Under the pieces are notes generated by a model. The model saw nothing but the letters and a program-made list of their open reading frames with translations, had not been told where the DNA came from and did not search any database. A stretch of DNA of 64,000 nt from Phytoseiulus persimilis (taxonomy: Eukaryota > Arthropoda > Arachnida > Mesostigmata > Phytoseiidae). Below are positions 1-14,100 of the stretch, one piece after another; the first letter of the stretch is position 1, and each line of letters opens with the position of its first letter. A program made the translations under genes and the position numbers. The DNA is taken from NCBI GenBank assembly GCA_037576195.1, contig CM075101.1, forward strand, positions 34,534,001-34,598,000, read 5' to 3'.

Positions 1-48
1 CTTTGAAAAATAGGCACTGCAAACAATTCAGCATTGTCTCCTGAAAAG

Positions 49-3000
49 ATGTCTTCGCTACAAGCGAACTATTTCAACACTCAGTGCTGTCTAATATGGG
101 AACCGTTCAAAAACCTCCAGTCGCGAATAGAAGCGGCCGTTCTGCGAGAGGACCCGGCGAGCCTCGAGGGAATTTCGAATTTGTTGAGACAGAACTTCGT
201 GAACTTTAATTCGCTTCTGTCGCCTCCCGCGAGATCCCCGCAACACAGAGACATCGTCTCCAAAGGTGACACGGAAGGTTTCAAAACTTCAGCGAAGGCC
301 AGTGAAAACATCAAAGTCTCCTCGGAGTTCGTTCGCGACGCTCTGAAACTCAGCGATGTCCTCGATTTGGATGAACTACGAGGTGTGTACGACTTCAGGA
401 GATTCAGGGTATCCGAATTCCTGTCAAAGAGCCGCAGATACGATCCCCTGAACGACCTCATTCTGGAACCGACTCCCTTGAATCCTCGATTAGCGAATGG
501 TTGAGTGCGTGCAACAAGTGATTCTTATTTCAGCCGCCGAACTCATCACGCGTGCGGAGATGCAACTGCCTGCCTTCCCTGGCATGCCGAAGGTTTCCTT
601 GGCGGCTATGCTGTATTTCGATGGACAATTCGCATTGGCCACAGCACTGTCTCAGGTCACTCGGGCGAGCAGTGGACGTTCCTGGCTGGGTTTGATCCGG
701 TCGCCAGCAAGAGTGAGTTGACCTTTCCTCGATGAGATGAATGTACACATCATGTTGGTTGTACTTCCCGGAATCACTCCCGTTTCAATCGATTCGTTTG
801 ATTGCAGCAACAATTGGACAATGCTCTCATGCAAATGATGGTCCAGAAGGACCTGTTTGGGAGTCTATTGGCACGCCTCAAGAACTTCGATCCCATGAAC
901 GTCAGGCGTAATCTTGAGTGTCAGCGCTTGTTGGCGATCCCTGCCATCCATCAGTGAGTTTCGGATTCAATTTCACCTGACAGACGGACGCTCAAGAGTG
1001 ATCTCTAGGGTCTGACCGGGTTGTTCTGAATGACACATTTCAAAGCATCGACATGTTGCAGGCGGACTCTGATAAAAACAATCCAGGCAATCGAGGATAC
1101 CGTCTGCGAAACGATTTTCCATTGGTGCGCTCAACAGTGTATCACGGCCCCGCAAGCGCTGGCCTTATTCCAACTTTTGGGTTCCAAATGTCAGCTGACG
1201 GCGAAAAACTTCCTCAACAAACCCGGGGCGATGTTGTTAACCGCCATGTTGAATGTGCTAGATCTTCACTGTCTCCAGGATGCGCTCCCAAGCGATGCGA
1301 AGTTGTCACTTGTCGAATATCCGGAAATCGCCGAGAGGCTGCTCGATATAATGAGAACCACATCGGATTCGGATCTGCGAGTGAGTGCACTCTCATATCT
1401 ATGGTATTCCGGAAGATTTCACCTCGATACTAATGTTCGAGAGGGAATCTCCTCGGGGCTGATCACTTGTTCCTTCGAAGGAATCCTAATTCAGAAGAGT
1501 AAATCGCTCCACAGATTCCCGCAGTGAAGAGCATTCTGCAGTTTGCGCTGACGGTTGCAGTCAACGCATATCAGCTCGCTCCGCCGCGAGGCCAGACACC
1601 CGGAGTCATCCAAGCTGTCCTCGAAGACCAAGAACGATTGATTGACGACGCTCTGCAGATGAATGTGAGTGAATTTCCATCGCTTGCAGGAACGATGGTT
1701 ATATTCGATCAGTCGTGTACAAAGAGCTCGCTCGTTCCGTGTAAGGTTAGCTGAAGCGGTGACCTACATTGCAGGTGTTCCAACACATGGTCGATCTCAT
1801 TGGGCACAAGCAGAGCGTCATCCACTCGGAATATTATTTGATGCTATCATGGCACAACCTGATCACCGACTTCATCGTGCAACAACCCCTGAAACTTCAA
1901 AAAATCAGAATGATCGCCGATGAAGTCGGCCGTACTTCTATGTGCTACCAGTCTGAGCACGGGGTCAATCCACCAACCGCGACACACAACTTCGAGTTGC
2001 TCCTCGAGTTCGTCTCGTTGCTGTACCTCGGACCCAACAATCAGGTTCCCACATTCGCTCACTCCATGATCGAGGAATTCTGGACGCAAGAAATCAGAGG
2101 CCATACCGTGCGTGTTTCTCCGAGGCTCGTGGCTCTGTACAACTTCGTCGTGCTGTTCAAGGAGTACAATCAGCTCCTGCCAGTGAATATGTACGTTCCG
2201 TACTGCAAAATGCTCGCCACTATCTGCCAGAGCCGTCGGGCTGCAGCGACTTGCTTCAAAATTCTCAGCAATCAACTGGGACCCCTGACTGTTTCGTTGG
2301 AGCACATCTTCGTCATCCTTCACACACTTCATCAAAAGCTCCGGAATGACGGGCCGATGGGCCAGAATCCTCAAATCAGTCCCATGGAAGTGAACGGTCT
2401 AATTGCAGCACAAGAACTCCTCGCTGCGATGTGCCGGAGCAGTGAGAGCGCTCGGGTCACCCTTGCAGAACACCCCGTTTACAACTCGATCATGCTCTAC
2501 GTGTCCCTATTGGGTTGCTCCCTCCCAACGAGCCTCAAAGCAGCGTGCTTGGACGTGCTCACCGCTTTCACGATCACGCCGGAGAACGCTCTAAAGGTGT
2601 GGCAGTACATCGAAGCGGCAAAACTAGTCCCCCCTACCGCCTATGTCAACGTTAACCCGCAGCCGGGGATGCAAATGGATCTCGAAGAAGTCGAGAGCAG
2701 AAACGGTCTGTATCCTGTGACCATCGCGTTCTTGAGGCTTCTTGACACTCTGACCGACAGTCCTTTGCCCATAATCGTCGGCAACGCGGTCTTCAAAAAT
2801 GGTTTCGACCCCTACATGAACTACTTGCGCGAATCCGTCTTCCTGAAGTTCCTGAACAGGAACTATAAGGACTCCAGTGAGCGGTGGATCATCGGGTCGC
2901 TGTCGCTGAAAATTATGGAGAAAATTCTACGGAAGTTCAGCTGTGTTTCTGACAATGTGCTCTTCAACGACTCGGCAACCCTGGTGCTGAAGCCCACCTC

Positions 3001-6000
3001 GGAAAACGGCGCGCAGCTAGCCTACAATCTGCTCGCTCATCTTCTGCAGAACGGACCCTTGCTTCGGCTCGTGTTGAGGATCATTGACGAAGGAATCGAC
3101 GTCTTGAACGCGGACGAAACGTTCTCGGAAAAGAAAGACCTCGAAACCTGTATTCTGCTCTCCCTCCGCATACTCCAGCAAGCGTTGATCCAGCAGGACA
3201 ATTTCCTGAACGAAGTCTTCAACTCCCAAGCGGCGTTGATTGTCAACCCTCTGGACGTGTTGCTCCGAGGAATCAATCCGAGAACCCACCGTTCGGATTA
3301 CTGCTCGAACATTGGAAGGATCGTAGGGTACTTCTGTGAACTGCCCAGGCAGGCTCTGGCGGCGGCTCGCGTGATCTTCCTCCTTTCGAGGAAGTCCTCA
3401 GTCTCCGAACACCTTGCGGCTGTGTTCAACAACGACCAAGAGACGTCGACAGCGATCTCGGTTGGTTTCGCTGGAGCCCTCGACTTGCCGTCATACGAGG
3501 AGCCACCGTCTGGAAAAGAATCGGAGTGGACAGAGCCACAAATCAGGACTGCCATCGCGCAGACGATACTCCGAACCATCCAACAATGTATCGAGCTTCA
3601 CAGAGTTCCTAATGTCGGCCACTTCTTGCTGGGCTTCGACATCCGAAGGCCGCTGAACAGAGCTGCGCTTGAACGAGCCGGATACATGGGACGTCCGAAA
3701 AACTGCCTGCATAACTGCCTCGAGCTTCTAGACCTCAGTTTCAATTTCCCGGAACGGTTCAGTGAATCTTTAGCTGAGCTCTGTTACAAACTGGTGTATT
3801 TCCTCTGCGCCAATTCGATGACGAGCGAGCCCGTTATGCGATATCTGCGCAATACTGAGAACTTCTTCATACATCATCTGGCTAGCTTCCAGAAGAAGCC
3901 CATCGAGCCCTCCGCGCACGCGAGTAAGATCTTGCTGCAGCGGTGCTGGTTCCTGAAAAGCTTGGCTCTGGAGCTCCGCATGTGCGCGGAGACGAATCAA
4001 CGGTCGATGGTGAAGAAAATCGTTGACCCTCTGGTTGTCGATGACGGACGCGTCACAGCCGACATGACGCAGCCTTGCCGGAGAAAGCTCCTCCGGATCC
4101 TCGATGAGGTAGGTTTGGTTCTGGAAACCTGCGTCACGTCCTCGATGCGATACCATTTCCTCGAAAGTCCGAATTAGAGTCAGAGGACAATCGACTCATC
4201 ACGAATCTCCTCTGTTCGCAGATTGTCAACACGAGTCTACCTGAGGTCCCGCCCCCGATGTTCACACATTTCGACCCACTTGCCATCAAAGGCTTATTGG
4301 AGGCATGCCACTACGCGGAAAACTGCGGCGGACCAACCCAAATCGACATCTCTGCTTTGCACGACCGTTTAGCGCTCGAGAAAATGGCTGAAACGGCTGA
4401 TATTTCCGGTCACCTCGGAGACATGAACGACGAAATCAAAGAAATAGTCAAAACTGCAGTTTCCGAGAATGCTAAGAGGTGAGTGCGAGCGATAGGGACC
4501 GACGAGAGGAGGGTATCGCTCCATCATTTTGTCCCTCGTACTAATCCCTATCAGGATTTCATCTGACGCGTTTCCCGTTCCTGCAGCCGGTTCCAGTTCG
4601 CTCGGAAGTCTTGCATGTCTGCCTGGCGCGACGTGGTTGAAGTCCTGGTGTGCAGCTGTCCTCCGGATATTTTCGGAGGAGAGGAGAAAATGAGGTTCCT
4701 TCTAGAAGTGACTACAGAGTTGTTGACTTTGATCTCAGAGAGTCGGAGGGTGTCAGATTCCCTCACGGCCTTCACGGAAGTCGTTCTCATCAATACAATG
4801 TCGCTGAACAAGGTTCTGATGCGGTCTGCTCGTTTCGTCTCATCCTCGGAGTCCAACGGGTACATTCCCGTCAACGCCTACTCGGGCCAACTCTTGAGCA
4901 TCTTGCGCCTCATAATCAGTTCATTGCAACGGATCCCCCCGGCGAAACAGCTCGCGCGGAGCAACATCTACGGCGCCCTCCTGAACTTGTTGCGGATAGT
5001 CAAAGGTTCCCCTAAACCTTATCAAGGAACACGCTCGATTGGTGAGCGAGTCCTGGATTCTTCGAGTGAGCAACTCACTCTTCAAAGGTTGGTTTTGGGC
5101 GATCTGTCACCGTTGTTAGAATCCAGCGTATAGTGATCATCGCCTTGGTGGTGTACGATTGTTTAGTGCGTGGGAAATCGGCCGTTTGGTTATCTTGCCG
5201 TTTCCCTGAAGTTCTGGCGATTCGGGCTCTGTCCCCGTCCGCCCTCCGGCGACTGATGTTTGTTGAGCAGAACTTGAATAGCGGCCCGCAATCTCAACAG
5301 TTGTTCCCGCATCCCATTTCAGGTCGTTGATGGATATACTGAACTCATACGGCGACAATTTCCGCGAGCTGATCTGCCGCGAGTTGTGTTCCGGGCACCA
5401 CGTGATCCGCATGTTAGCCCTGTCGACCCTGGACATTCTCCTATACGCCGATAACACGGACGTATGGCTTCTGCACGTCGCCCAAAAAGGATACCTGACC
5501 CACATCGTAGAAAGCATCATCCAGGATGATCACGAGATCCAATTATTCGCTCGCGGAAGTCAGGACGACAAGCCCGTCTACTTGTTCAGTGCTAAGATGA
5601 GCGTCCTGCGGAGAATGGCACAGTCGGAACGCGGAGCTCGATTACTGCTCGACTGTGGCCTCATCAACAAACTGACGGAGTTCACATCCTTCCAAAACCG
5701 CCTGGTGGTCAACTCAGCGGCTCCGAAGAGGAAATTAGAACCCGACAACGACTTTTACCAGAGAATCTATGTTCCGCTGATGCAGCTGCTATGCGCAATA
5801 TCATCCGCGGTTCAGTCGAATCAAGACTGCCTAACTCAACTCCAAAATTTCCTGATCGCGCACAGTGACGTCTTCCTCGTGATTCTGCAACAGCGGCTCG
5901 ACAATGAAATCGCAGAGCAAGCCTTGTTGGAGATCAATTATGCGTGCAAGGTCGTCGGGATGGCGGTCTCCCACGAAGACGTTCATCAGGGTCGCATCCG

Positions 6001-6888
6001 GCGGCTTCACGACACCATGCTGTCGGTTCTACCTTGGGCAATCCATTTGCGTCCGCGGAAACAATCATTGGAGACTCTCCGTTTCGATCTGATCGAGAGC
6101 TTACTCCATTCCTGCGTGAATTTCTTGGTGCCAAATATTCACGATCGTAAAACATGTCATCTCCTGTTCAGTCCAAACCTGCTCGCCAACGAGCCCCAGT
6201 ACGGCAATGCGCCCCAGGCATCCGGTCTTAGGCTCGGTCTTCTGGTCCAATCTCTTCAAGACTTTGTGGCAGAACTGAAAACCGTCACGGAATCGAAGAG
6301 GAAGCGAACCCAGAAGCTGGAGAGGATCAACGAAATTTCTATGCTCGAGCTGCAAGAACTGCTCCCCGAAGAATTCAAAAACGTGACTCTAGACACCGCC
6401 CTTCAGAGAGGGATTGTCAAGGACTCAATTGACAAAGAGGTTTGTTCTTTCCCCGCCATCTATCGTCACAATGCAGAGAATATAAAAAAGTGATCTAATT
6501 GAGCAGACTGAATGTAAAATAACGTCCTCAAATGATTTCTGTCTTCCTGCAGCTTGAAACGTTGAAGAAGCAACACGGCCTCGTGGTCTCCATCACCGAA
6601 CAGACGCTTTTCATTTTATGGCGCCATCTGGAATATTTCCTCACGCAGTACGTTCCTGTGCAGGATACACAGTTGGAAATTTTCACTCGAGGAACCTCGG
6701 CGGAGACAGGGACCAATGTCACCAACGAAGAAGTTGAAAATTTGCGAGCGTCTGTACCCAATGTTTTTTCGGATTCTTACTTCCGGAAGATCCTCCAGGT
6801 TGAAGGAATCGTCGATACTGACGGAGACAAACAGAAGATCCTCGGAGCGCTTGTCAGGAGGCTGAAAACACTCGTCAGACTCACGTGA
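49..6888 (+). CDS. NUP205: Nuclear pore complex protein Nup205 (complete, 10 exons)
   Basis: Large alpha-solenoid scaffold of the inner ring of the nuclear pore, known in the family to bind Nup93 (yeast Nup192). Coding exons: 49-382, 534-712, 808-953, 1062-1380, 1515-1664, 1775-4108, 4222-4478, 4587-5087, 5323-6439, 6553-6888. Every intron is GT-AG with phases that match, and the sum is 5,673 nt, giving 1,890 residues plus TGA. Conserved blocks recalled from animal Nup205 lie in order: FDPYMNYLRES (720-730), GINPRT (875-880), ILWRHLEY (1800-1807). Vertebrate homologues are about 2,010 residues, so this one is slightly shorter. The first ATG, at 49, opens the reading frame and gives a normal N-terminus (a WEPFKNLQ segment); a TTG at 34 is not needed. 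Only 48 bp upstream are visible, so the promoter lies outside the window. Introns are 95-235 bp, and exon 6 alone is 2,334 bp. Identification is very secure; exact splice points rest on consensus and frame. Confidence 0.97.
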
Positions 6889-7140
6889 ATATATCCACAC
6901 TGCCGCCGCCGCTAGGAGGTCTAAGTTGTATAATCATTATGTAATGAACTCGAGCAAGAAGAGAGAGAGGGAGAGAAAGCTAGAACTTGAATCCGGGGGG
7001 AGAGACCGAGCAGATCATTTGAATATGAAGCATCGTTCGGCAGTGTAGATGTCCGAGGGTGCAAACCCTGCTTCAGACACAGGTCTCTAGTGATCTGAGC
7101 TCTTCATAAACCCGAATAAAATTCACTTGTTTTAATACAG
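6889..7140 (+). other. NUP205: NUP205 3' UTR with poly(A) signal
   Basis: The region follows the TGA stop of NUP205. It contains a short GA-rich run near 6955-6978 and a canonical AATAAA at 7115-7120, followed by a T-rich stretch. Cleavage is expected about 15-25 nt downstream, near 7135-7145. No other coding potential is visible. Confidence 0.7.
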
Positions 7141-7419
7141 CGTTTCTTTTTCGCACCGACCTTGAGTGAAGTCACATCGTAAACAGCTTTATGAGCAAAT
7201 ATCTCGGACTGCTCCAGCGTCCGTTCCCCTCGCGTCGTCAATGACCTCGTAGACTTGTCCCGTCGATCCTCACACGCCTCCCAAACACAGAGCTGAACAT
7301 GGACTGGAACAGCAGAGTTCCCCGAGACGGATTTCCCTCTCGAAGAACGATACAGACCTCCTAATTTATACCAATCTACGAGAATTTCACAAATGGATTA
7401 GGCATGAGCAATTTGTAGG

Positions 7420-8048
7420 AATCGTATGCCCCAGTCTTTATTTGATTCGTTCCTCAGTAGATTCTATGTTCAGGTGAGCCGTATACTTCGTTCGTTGTTC
7501 GAAGAAGACACTTTTCCTCGATCGGTGGGATATTCTAAAGCTTGTAATTCGATCCTCTCTGATATAATTTCCTCCCTGTGCTAAAACGCCACGGTCTCGG
7601 CACTCCGAGGCAGCGGAACATGCCGTCCGGAGATCGTTGATCGGCGTTAGGTTCGAGTACGTTTTCTAATACTGCTTGAACAATCGCGATTTCCGCCCGT
7701 ACGGGCAATCGCGCTGGGGAAACGCAATTGTTCGCGTTCAGCGTTTTATAAAAATATATTATCAACTTGATTATTTTCGAAACTGTCAGACGTCATTTTC
7801 TCAGAGTTACTGAACCCCATTCAGAGAAACGGTGGAGATGTCTCGCGCAACCGCGTGACTCACACTGAGAGCCTGGTCTATTGAAACTGCCCGAATGTTG
7901 CCCAGCGAACGAATATTTCTTTCCGAATCCTCTGTGCGGAAATCCAGGGGGTAAACCTTGGTGACACCTAATTGATGTGTAATCTACGAAGCGCTTCCGC
8001 AGGTTTGTTCATAGTGGTTACGTCACCGGATCCGACGTCATCTGCGAG
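7420..8048 (-). other. MTPN: MTPN 3' UTR with poly(A) signal
   Basis: The stretch lies downstream of the MTPN stop on the minus strand. An AATAAA on the minus strand (TTTATT on plus) sits at 7437-7442, so the mRNA probably ends near 7415-7425. An open frame at 7535-7765 on the same strand has no homology that I recognise and is taken as UTR. The gap to the presumed NUP205 cleavage site is about 280 bp. Confidence 0.55.
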
Positions 8049-8141
8049 CTACACTGATAACAACGCTCTGATTTCGGGCTTCTCCGCCGCTTCCAAATAG
8101 CTCAGCCCGTCCGGTGTCTTCTTATCGATAACGGAGGCGCC
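8049..8141 (-). CDS. MTPN: MTPN coding exon 4 (terminal)
   Basis: 93 nt including TAG, residues 100-129. It matches the vertebrate C-terminus in pattern (GA...K.PDGL...A...IRALL). The acceptor ends TTCCAG. Confidence 0.95.
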   Translation of the reverse strand, partial: GASVIDKKTPDGLSYLEAAEKPEIRALLSV

Positions 8142-11100
8142 CTGGAAAATACGAGTCATTATAGATCGAACGAAACGGGAAAAGAATGTACCTTAATTTT
8201 GAACCCCGACCGCGAGTGGGTCATCGTATCTGCTCAAGTAAGTGGCGGCGACAGCATAGAGCTTGAGCTACTCAAACTCCCGAGTCTCCGCATTGGAAAC
8301 AGTGGTCGGAGACCTCGCTTAGCTGTCTGCAATGACGCCGAGTCACCTCCCATGCCGCCTCCGCCCGCGCAAGAGGCTTCTTCCGCTTGCAGCGCAGTGA
8401 TTTAGGATGCGGCCTCAGACACCGAGTTGAAACTGGCAGAGAAGAGCCTCCCGAGGGAACTACGATGTTCCTGAAGTTATCAGCCTATCCTCATCCATTC
8501 ATTCATATAATTCATCTACTGGACGGTTTTGAGCCGTACCCAGCGGCTAACGAACCATGTTTTATCAGGATTTCGTGTGCATGACAACGTGGGAATTTTC
8601 CGCCTGAGACCTTGCGAAACTTCCTCAATTCGCAAACATCGTTGGTACACATTCGATCCTCCTGATATAATTCAATGAATCGATGAGTGCTCATTTGTTT
8701 AGATCCACCTCCTCCGCGGATCTGGGAAAACTCGATCACTCCCACACGTCTATCCCCACATTCAAGAATGGCATCTCCCGTCGCTTCCGCACAGACATCC
8801 ATATGCACAACTTGACGAGATAGGGGGTTGTTAGCTCTGAAAGTTCGCGTGGGCAAGGACCCAGCTCTCGCTTACTCCAGGAGAGTACTACAAATGGAAC
8901 CATCATAACTGACTTCCTGGGAGTCATCCATCGCCTCGGAATCTCCCTGGGAGGACTCGTTCCGTCTCTTCCAACATCATCTCCTAAGAGCAGATGTCCT
9001 GTACGACGGATCATGAGGTAGTCTTCCAGACGGGCATTCCCCCGAATTCTCACAAGCCTAGCTCCCCATCACGTGATGCTAGGCGTCGCCGCTGGCTCTG
9101 GTGAATGTCAGAGTGAGTTCGATCATGGGAGAAATGATGCGAATAAGCTTTGTTGACAAAGATCCGCTTCGTGGAAGACGACCACTCAGGGCTTGATGAT
9201 TCGAGCCGAATAGAAGAGAGAGTAGTGAAAACGAATGTCTGGAGTGGGTACGCGCTCTGCTTGGGAACTTTTGTACGAACATATTTCGAATGCGAGTGGA
9301 AATTAAGCCTGCTCTGTATATTTTGGGGAGAATGTTTGCCTGTAGCTGCCCGTCAACGATGGATGGATTGGAAGTTGATGGCGAGACGATAGGATAAGCC
9401 TAAACCTTCTGGGTACAGAGTTGAGAAACTCACCTTGCTCAGCAGCAAATTCACGCAATCAGTGTGGCCCTCCCAGATGGCTGCTAGAACGGGCGTGATA
9501 CCATATTTGTCCTCAGCCTGGAAGAAGATTTAGTTTTTTGAGGCGTGTGAGCTTGATCTCCTGCTGTAGGTCAGAACAAATATCAAGCGTGGAACCGAGG
9601 AAATTCAACGATTCTAAATCGAATCACTCGACGAGTTTCCGCGCGAAAGCCGGGAGGAGCGTTGATCGCACCAGTGATTCGCGAACTCGTTCGTGGAACT
9701 CCGAAAGTGGAGCCTATGTCACGCCGCGTGTTGGTCGGGAGCTGTTGAGCATCGGAGTGGATTCCATGCAAATTCGGAAGAATCCACTTCAGAAAACAAC
9801 AGACTGCAAACAGTGCAACGAACAATCTAACGAGGAGCCCCGAACGGGCCATGGAGAACACGGTTGGGAAAACATTCCATGTTCGTCAAGCTGCGCCGAA
9901 TCCATCCTCCGTCCCCAAGTCTACACCGAGCATAATAGAATTCAAGAACGCAGCCGACAGCAAGTTTCCATGGAGGGGACGCAATTTCTACATCGCCAGG
10001 AAGCTGATGAATCCGGTACACGGACAGAAGGATTCCGATACGTACTCCGAAGTCAGTTGGCAAGGATGGCTGCCAGGTGTCCCGGTTATATTTCTCATTG
10101 AAGTTTCGGAGTCCGCCGCAGAGTCTGGGACTCCGTTTCCAAAGGTTCCGATGTTATTATAGGAGGAAAGAGCCGTCGCGACGGGTCTCATCACTGGAAT
10201 ATGCATCGCCGCGACACATGGCAGCCGGTGGGGTTCATATTCGAATTCTAAACGGGCTGCGTTCCACTGGCAAAGCATACGACCGTGCAGCTCATCTCAA
10301 GCTGAGTGGAGTCGAAAGAACTGCTCGACGTCAAGAGAGTTATTTCCACCCTCGACGAGTGGGAACTTGAACGTTCCGTTCCACTGCTTGAAGTTCGGAA
10401 GGTCATGCGCCTCCTCCGGTCTCATTTGAATCGAGGAATCGTCTCGGCTGCGAACCATTCCGGGCCAACGGGCATCGGCAGAGCTGCACAAACGCAGGGA
10501 AGCGCTGGAGGAGCTCCGAGTTCTTCATCATAGTCATATGGACACGATTCCGATGTCTGGCTTTTTATGGGTCTGTTTCTTCCGTATGGTTCATGTTGTT
10601 ATTGTTGATGTTCTTCTCCCTCTTCTTCACGACAGGAGCGGAAAACGGAATCGTCGGCTGCTGCACCTCCAAAAACTACTTCGAGTCATTGGACAGAAGC
10701 CGAAGAACCGACTGATGCGCCGGAGAAGTTCCGGATCGCCGCCCGTGGTTAGACCAGAGCATGGAAGTGTTGGTGCGGAAGAAAACGATGGAAAGCAACA
10801 AGAAGTAGCCAGTCATTAAGGGAAACAAGAGCGGACCAGGGTTTGAGGCCGTCCCTTCGCGAAAAGTTCCATAGATTGTTGAAGCACACCCCGACAGACC
10901 AGCTCGCACAACACGAATTCATTCTTTGCCGCTTCTTCTGCGCCTCGCACTTCGAACAGCGGCTACGGACTGTTCCACGAGTGCAGCTCACGTCGGGATC
11001 ACCATGACGAATCGGGCAAAAAATTGCGATCCCTTCATTCATACTCGTGGTCATTCTACTGAAGTGCTCGACCACGTGCCCGATCCGACGCGAGCTTCCA

Positions 11101-14100
11101 CATGAGCCCGGACTCATTCAGGTGGAGCGTTTCGAGCTTTGGCTCCGCTGACGGTCTGGAACACGATTGTCAAGGATTTATTGTCAAGTTCGGGATTCTT
11201 CTGCGCCGTTCAGCGATCCCTAAAAGAACGCCATGCTAGCCAACCGAATTCGAAAGCTAAATTTCAAAGTAATGGCTCCGATTGAACGACGCCAGATTCT
11301 GACCTCCGACCAGTGTTCAGGGAGCGAAGAGAATATCCGGGGAACGGCGCGTCGTCTGGTGCACGTTCGGCGGACCCGTCAATGATCACAACAACAGGTA
11401 CAACATTGACAGGACTCAGGTGTTTCAAAGAAGGTCAATCGGTGAAAAACAATCAGCCGATCAGAATCTGAGCCTACGCGAGACACAGGAACGTGGCCGA
11501 TGCGCTTCAGTTGAACGTGATCGTCATAACGAAGTCGACAACAACGTTCATACTTCGATGGCTCCGATTGAAAACGATCGCGCGTCGTGATCAGAGTTTG
11601 TTTGATGGTGAGACCACCCCGTCACCAAAGGTTCTGGTCGCGGAGCCAGCAGGAGCAAAGGATCCCGATATTTAAATCGGATCGACTTATTTATCTCGCG
11701 CGGCGATAACGAACTCAGGGCTCACCACACGACCGCTGGTATGTCTGCCGGTCACCTCAATCCGCAACGGCGACCGTTGTCCACAAACGAGCGGTTTCAA
11801 TAGTTTCATATCTCGGAACAGTTTATCATCCTGGTCGCAGGGATTGCGGGACGGTACCCACTGATCAGTGCGATCAGAGATTCTAGAATGGACGGGGACT
11901 CGGAGAAGAACTCCGCGTTCGTTTCCAGGGGGGTTGAATGAACGCCGAAATGGAGAAGATCAGTTCGAGCGAGATTTCTGGATAAGTATGCGCTTTGCAT
12001 GAGAAAGAATCCGGAGCGAAAAGAGATAATCAAGCGTTCGGATTTACTCTCAACGGAACGGACGCAAATCGAATTCTGGCGGGGGAAGAGAACAGGTAGC
12101 TCCGATCCACTGGTTTTCGGTGATTCGTGTTGTGGCTTGCCGAGGAGTTCCGCTCCGAATGTTCAGCCGCAGCTTTCGACGCGAGACGCGAACCCGATGG
12201 AACCAGAGGATCGCTCGCTAGACGATGAATCAGAGTTGTAATTTCTCGAACGGACTCACGTTTACATCGGCGCCTCTCTGGAGAAGATACTTCACTACGT
12301 CGGCTTGTCCGTAATCTGCGGCATGATGCAGCGGCGGTCGTCCGTCGTCCAGCAGACGATTGACATCGACTCCCTGCAACGAGAGGGGAATTACTCCAGA
12401 ATGTTCGTATCATGTGAAGCCCGGGTGGGCACTTCCTATTAGCCCTTGTGAGAATGACGACGTCAACTACTACAGCAGCCAGCAGAGTTCAATTCAAACA
12501 GCTCCCGAATACTCAATGGACGGAGAGGATTACTGTCTGGCGCGGCCTGATTCCAGCCGATCGACTGGTTCCGACTGCTGACTCCACGGGTGGTTCAGTG
12601 CTCGGAGAGGTTACAAGCGACTCCTATACGAATTCCAATGTGTTTGCTGAAGGCAGTCGATGCGAGCAGCGGGGCGAACGGGACTTTATTTAACTCTAAA
12701 TAGATTGGATATTTTACTGCTGGAAGAAACTGCGGAACGTAGGGGAGAAAAACGGCAACTGTATACTCAAGAGGGGAATTCAGGCACCGGCTCGGCAAAT
12801 TGGGATTTGCAGCACAACCACCACCGACACCACAGCCGCAAGCAACCCGGTCAGAGCTCGTGGAATGGTCGGACAAGCAAACAACTCGGTTTTGTTCTTG
12901 TTGTGTTTTCAGAGCCTCTTCTTGCTCCCTTCTAATGGTTATGGCTAATAGCCACGACCGGATGCAAGAGTACGCACGTAGTTCCAGTGTTAGCCTCAAC
13001 AGCACCAACGCGGCCACGCATTCAATCTTGCATTCCGACTGAGCTTGTGTGCGATCGCCCCGGTGCATATCAAGAAGGCGGAAAACATTCTCATGATGCC
13101 AATCAATGGAGATCGGAGAATCGCACCCAAAGTGCAACAGAAAACACATCGAAAGAGAAAATCCGGGCTCGGGTCGCTCTCGGTCAGCTGCCAGGGGTCA
13201 GAGTCGCCTCCTGGCATCCTTCAACCTCGAGCCCCATCGCTCAAGAGGGACAACCCGATCCTCAGCTGCAGAACTCGAGTCAAAAAAGTGCGGGAGCTGA
13301 TTGAATTCGTTGAGTCAATCAGGAAGGCGACGCGGGGCTCTTTCGAGCATGATGCCTTTTTGGGGTGAACGCCATTGGTGGAACGGTGGGAGGAAGAAAG
13401 AAGGCGAAAGCTCGACCGCAGAAAAGGAAACGGAGCTACCTTAAACTTACGTGGGCGGGAATAATCGCTCAAATTGCTCTAGTCGCTTCAAGGAGGCGTC
13501 GTCGAGTCAAACCAACAATAGAAGCCACCAGAGCCACGATTTCCCAGAACCGTTCGAATCCGCGAGCTGAGGGAGGAACTGTGAGAAACACATGATGCGT
13601 TCTGCCAAGTTTGGGATATATGAGATTAATTTTCGCCTCTTGCTGGCTCCTAACGCTATGCTCTTTGCTCCCGTTGTGTGGACCGCGAGGGATTGTTCGC
13701 GATGACCGTTTCCCTTGGCCTCACATTTCCACGATGACGTCGATGAGTCAGTCTCGTAGATAATCGAAAATATTCACATTGAGTGGACGTTGACAGGTTT
13801 ATTGAATCATTGCTGCTGCGAAGGTCGAGGCTTTCATACAAAGTAGAAGCTCTCGTTTTGAGCTTAGTTCCGCAGTTCGGGGACCACCCTCTGAAAATGT
13901 ACGATAAGCCGCTAGTGCCTTAGCGCCTGGTGAGGAGTGTGCTCCGGGTATCGGGGCGCAAGTGTGTGTTAGTGGCAGGACGTTTAACGGCGAGTAATTA
14001 ACGCAAATTTATGGAAGGAGACCCTTCGTCCTCCTGTTCGCCGCATGCTCCCTTCTGCTTCTCTTCTTCTCGGGCCGCCTCGATTCTCCTCCTGCTTCCT

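Noticed and set aside
81..461. 126-codon minus frame opposite NUP205 exon 1
   Set aside because: It lies antisense to a secure coding exon and has no family resemblance; it is a shadow of the real frame.
1847..2374. 175-codon minus frame inside NUP205 exon 6
   Set aside because: Antisense to the long Nup205 exon. Long antisense frames are expected there from codon bias.
7535..7765. 76-codon frame downstream of MTPN
   Set aside because: It falls within the MTPN 3' UTR, has no homology, and starts at an arbitrary ATG.
9538..10101. 187-codon plus frame in MTPN intron 2
   Set aside because: Ser/Arg/Glu-rich, with no domain, no promoter context, and antisense to the host gene. It reads as chance.
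12588..12612. GGTGGTTCAGTGCTCGG, reminiscent of the tRNA-Gly 5' part
   Set aside because: No B box and no acceptor-stem pairing can be found.
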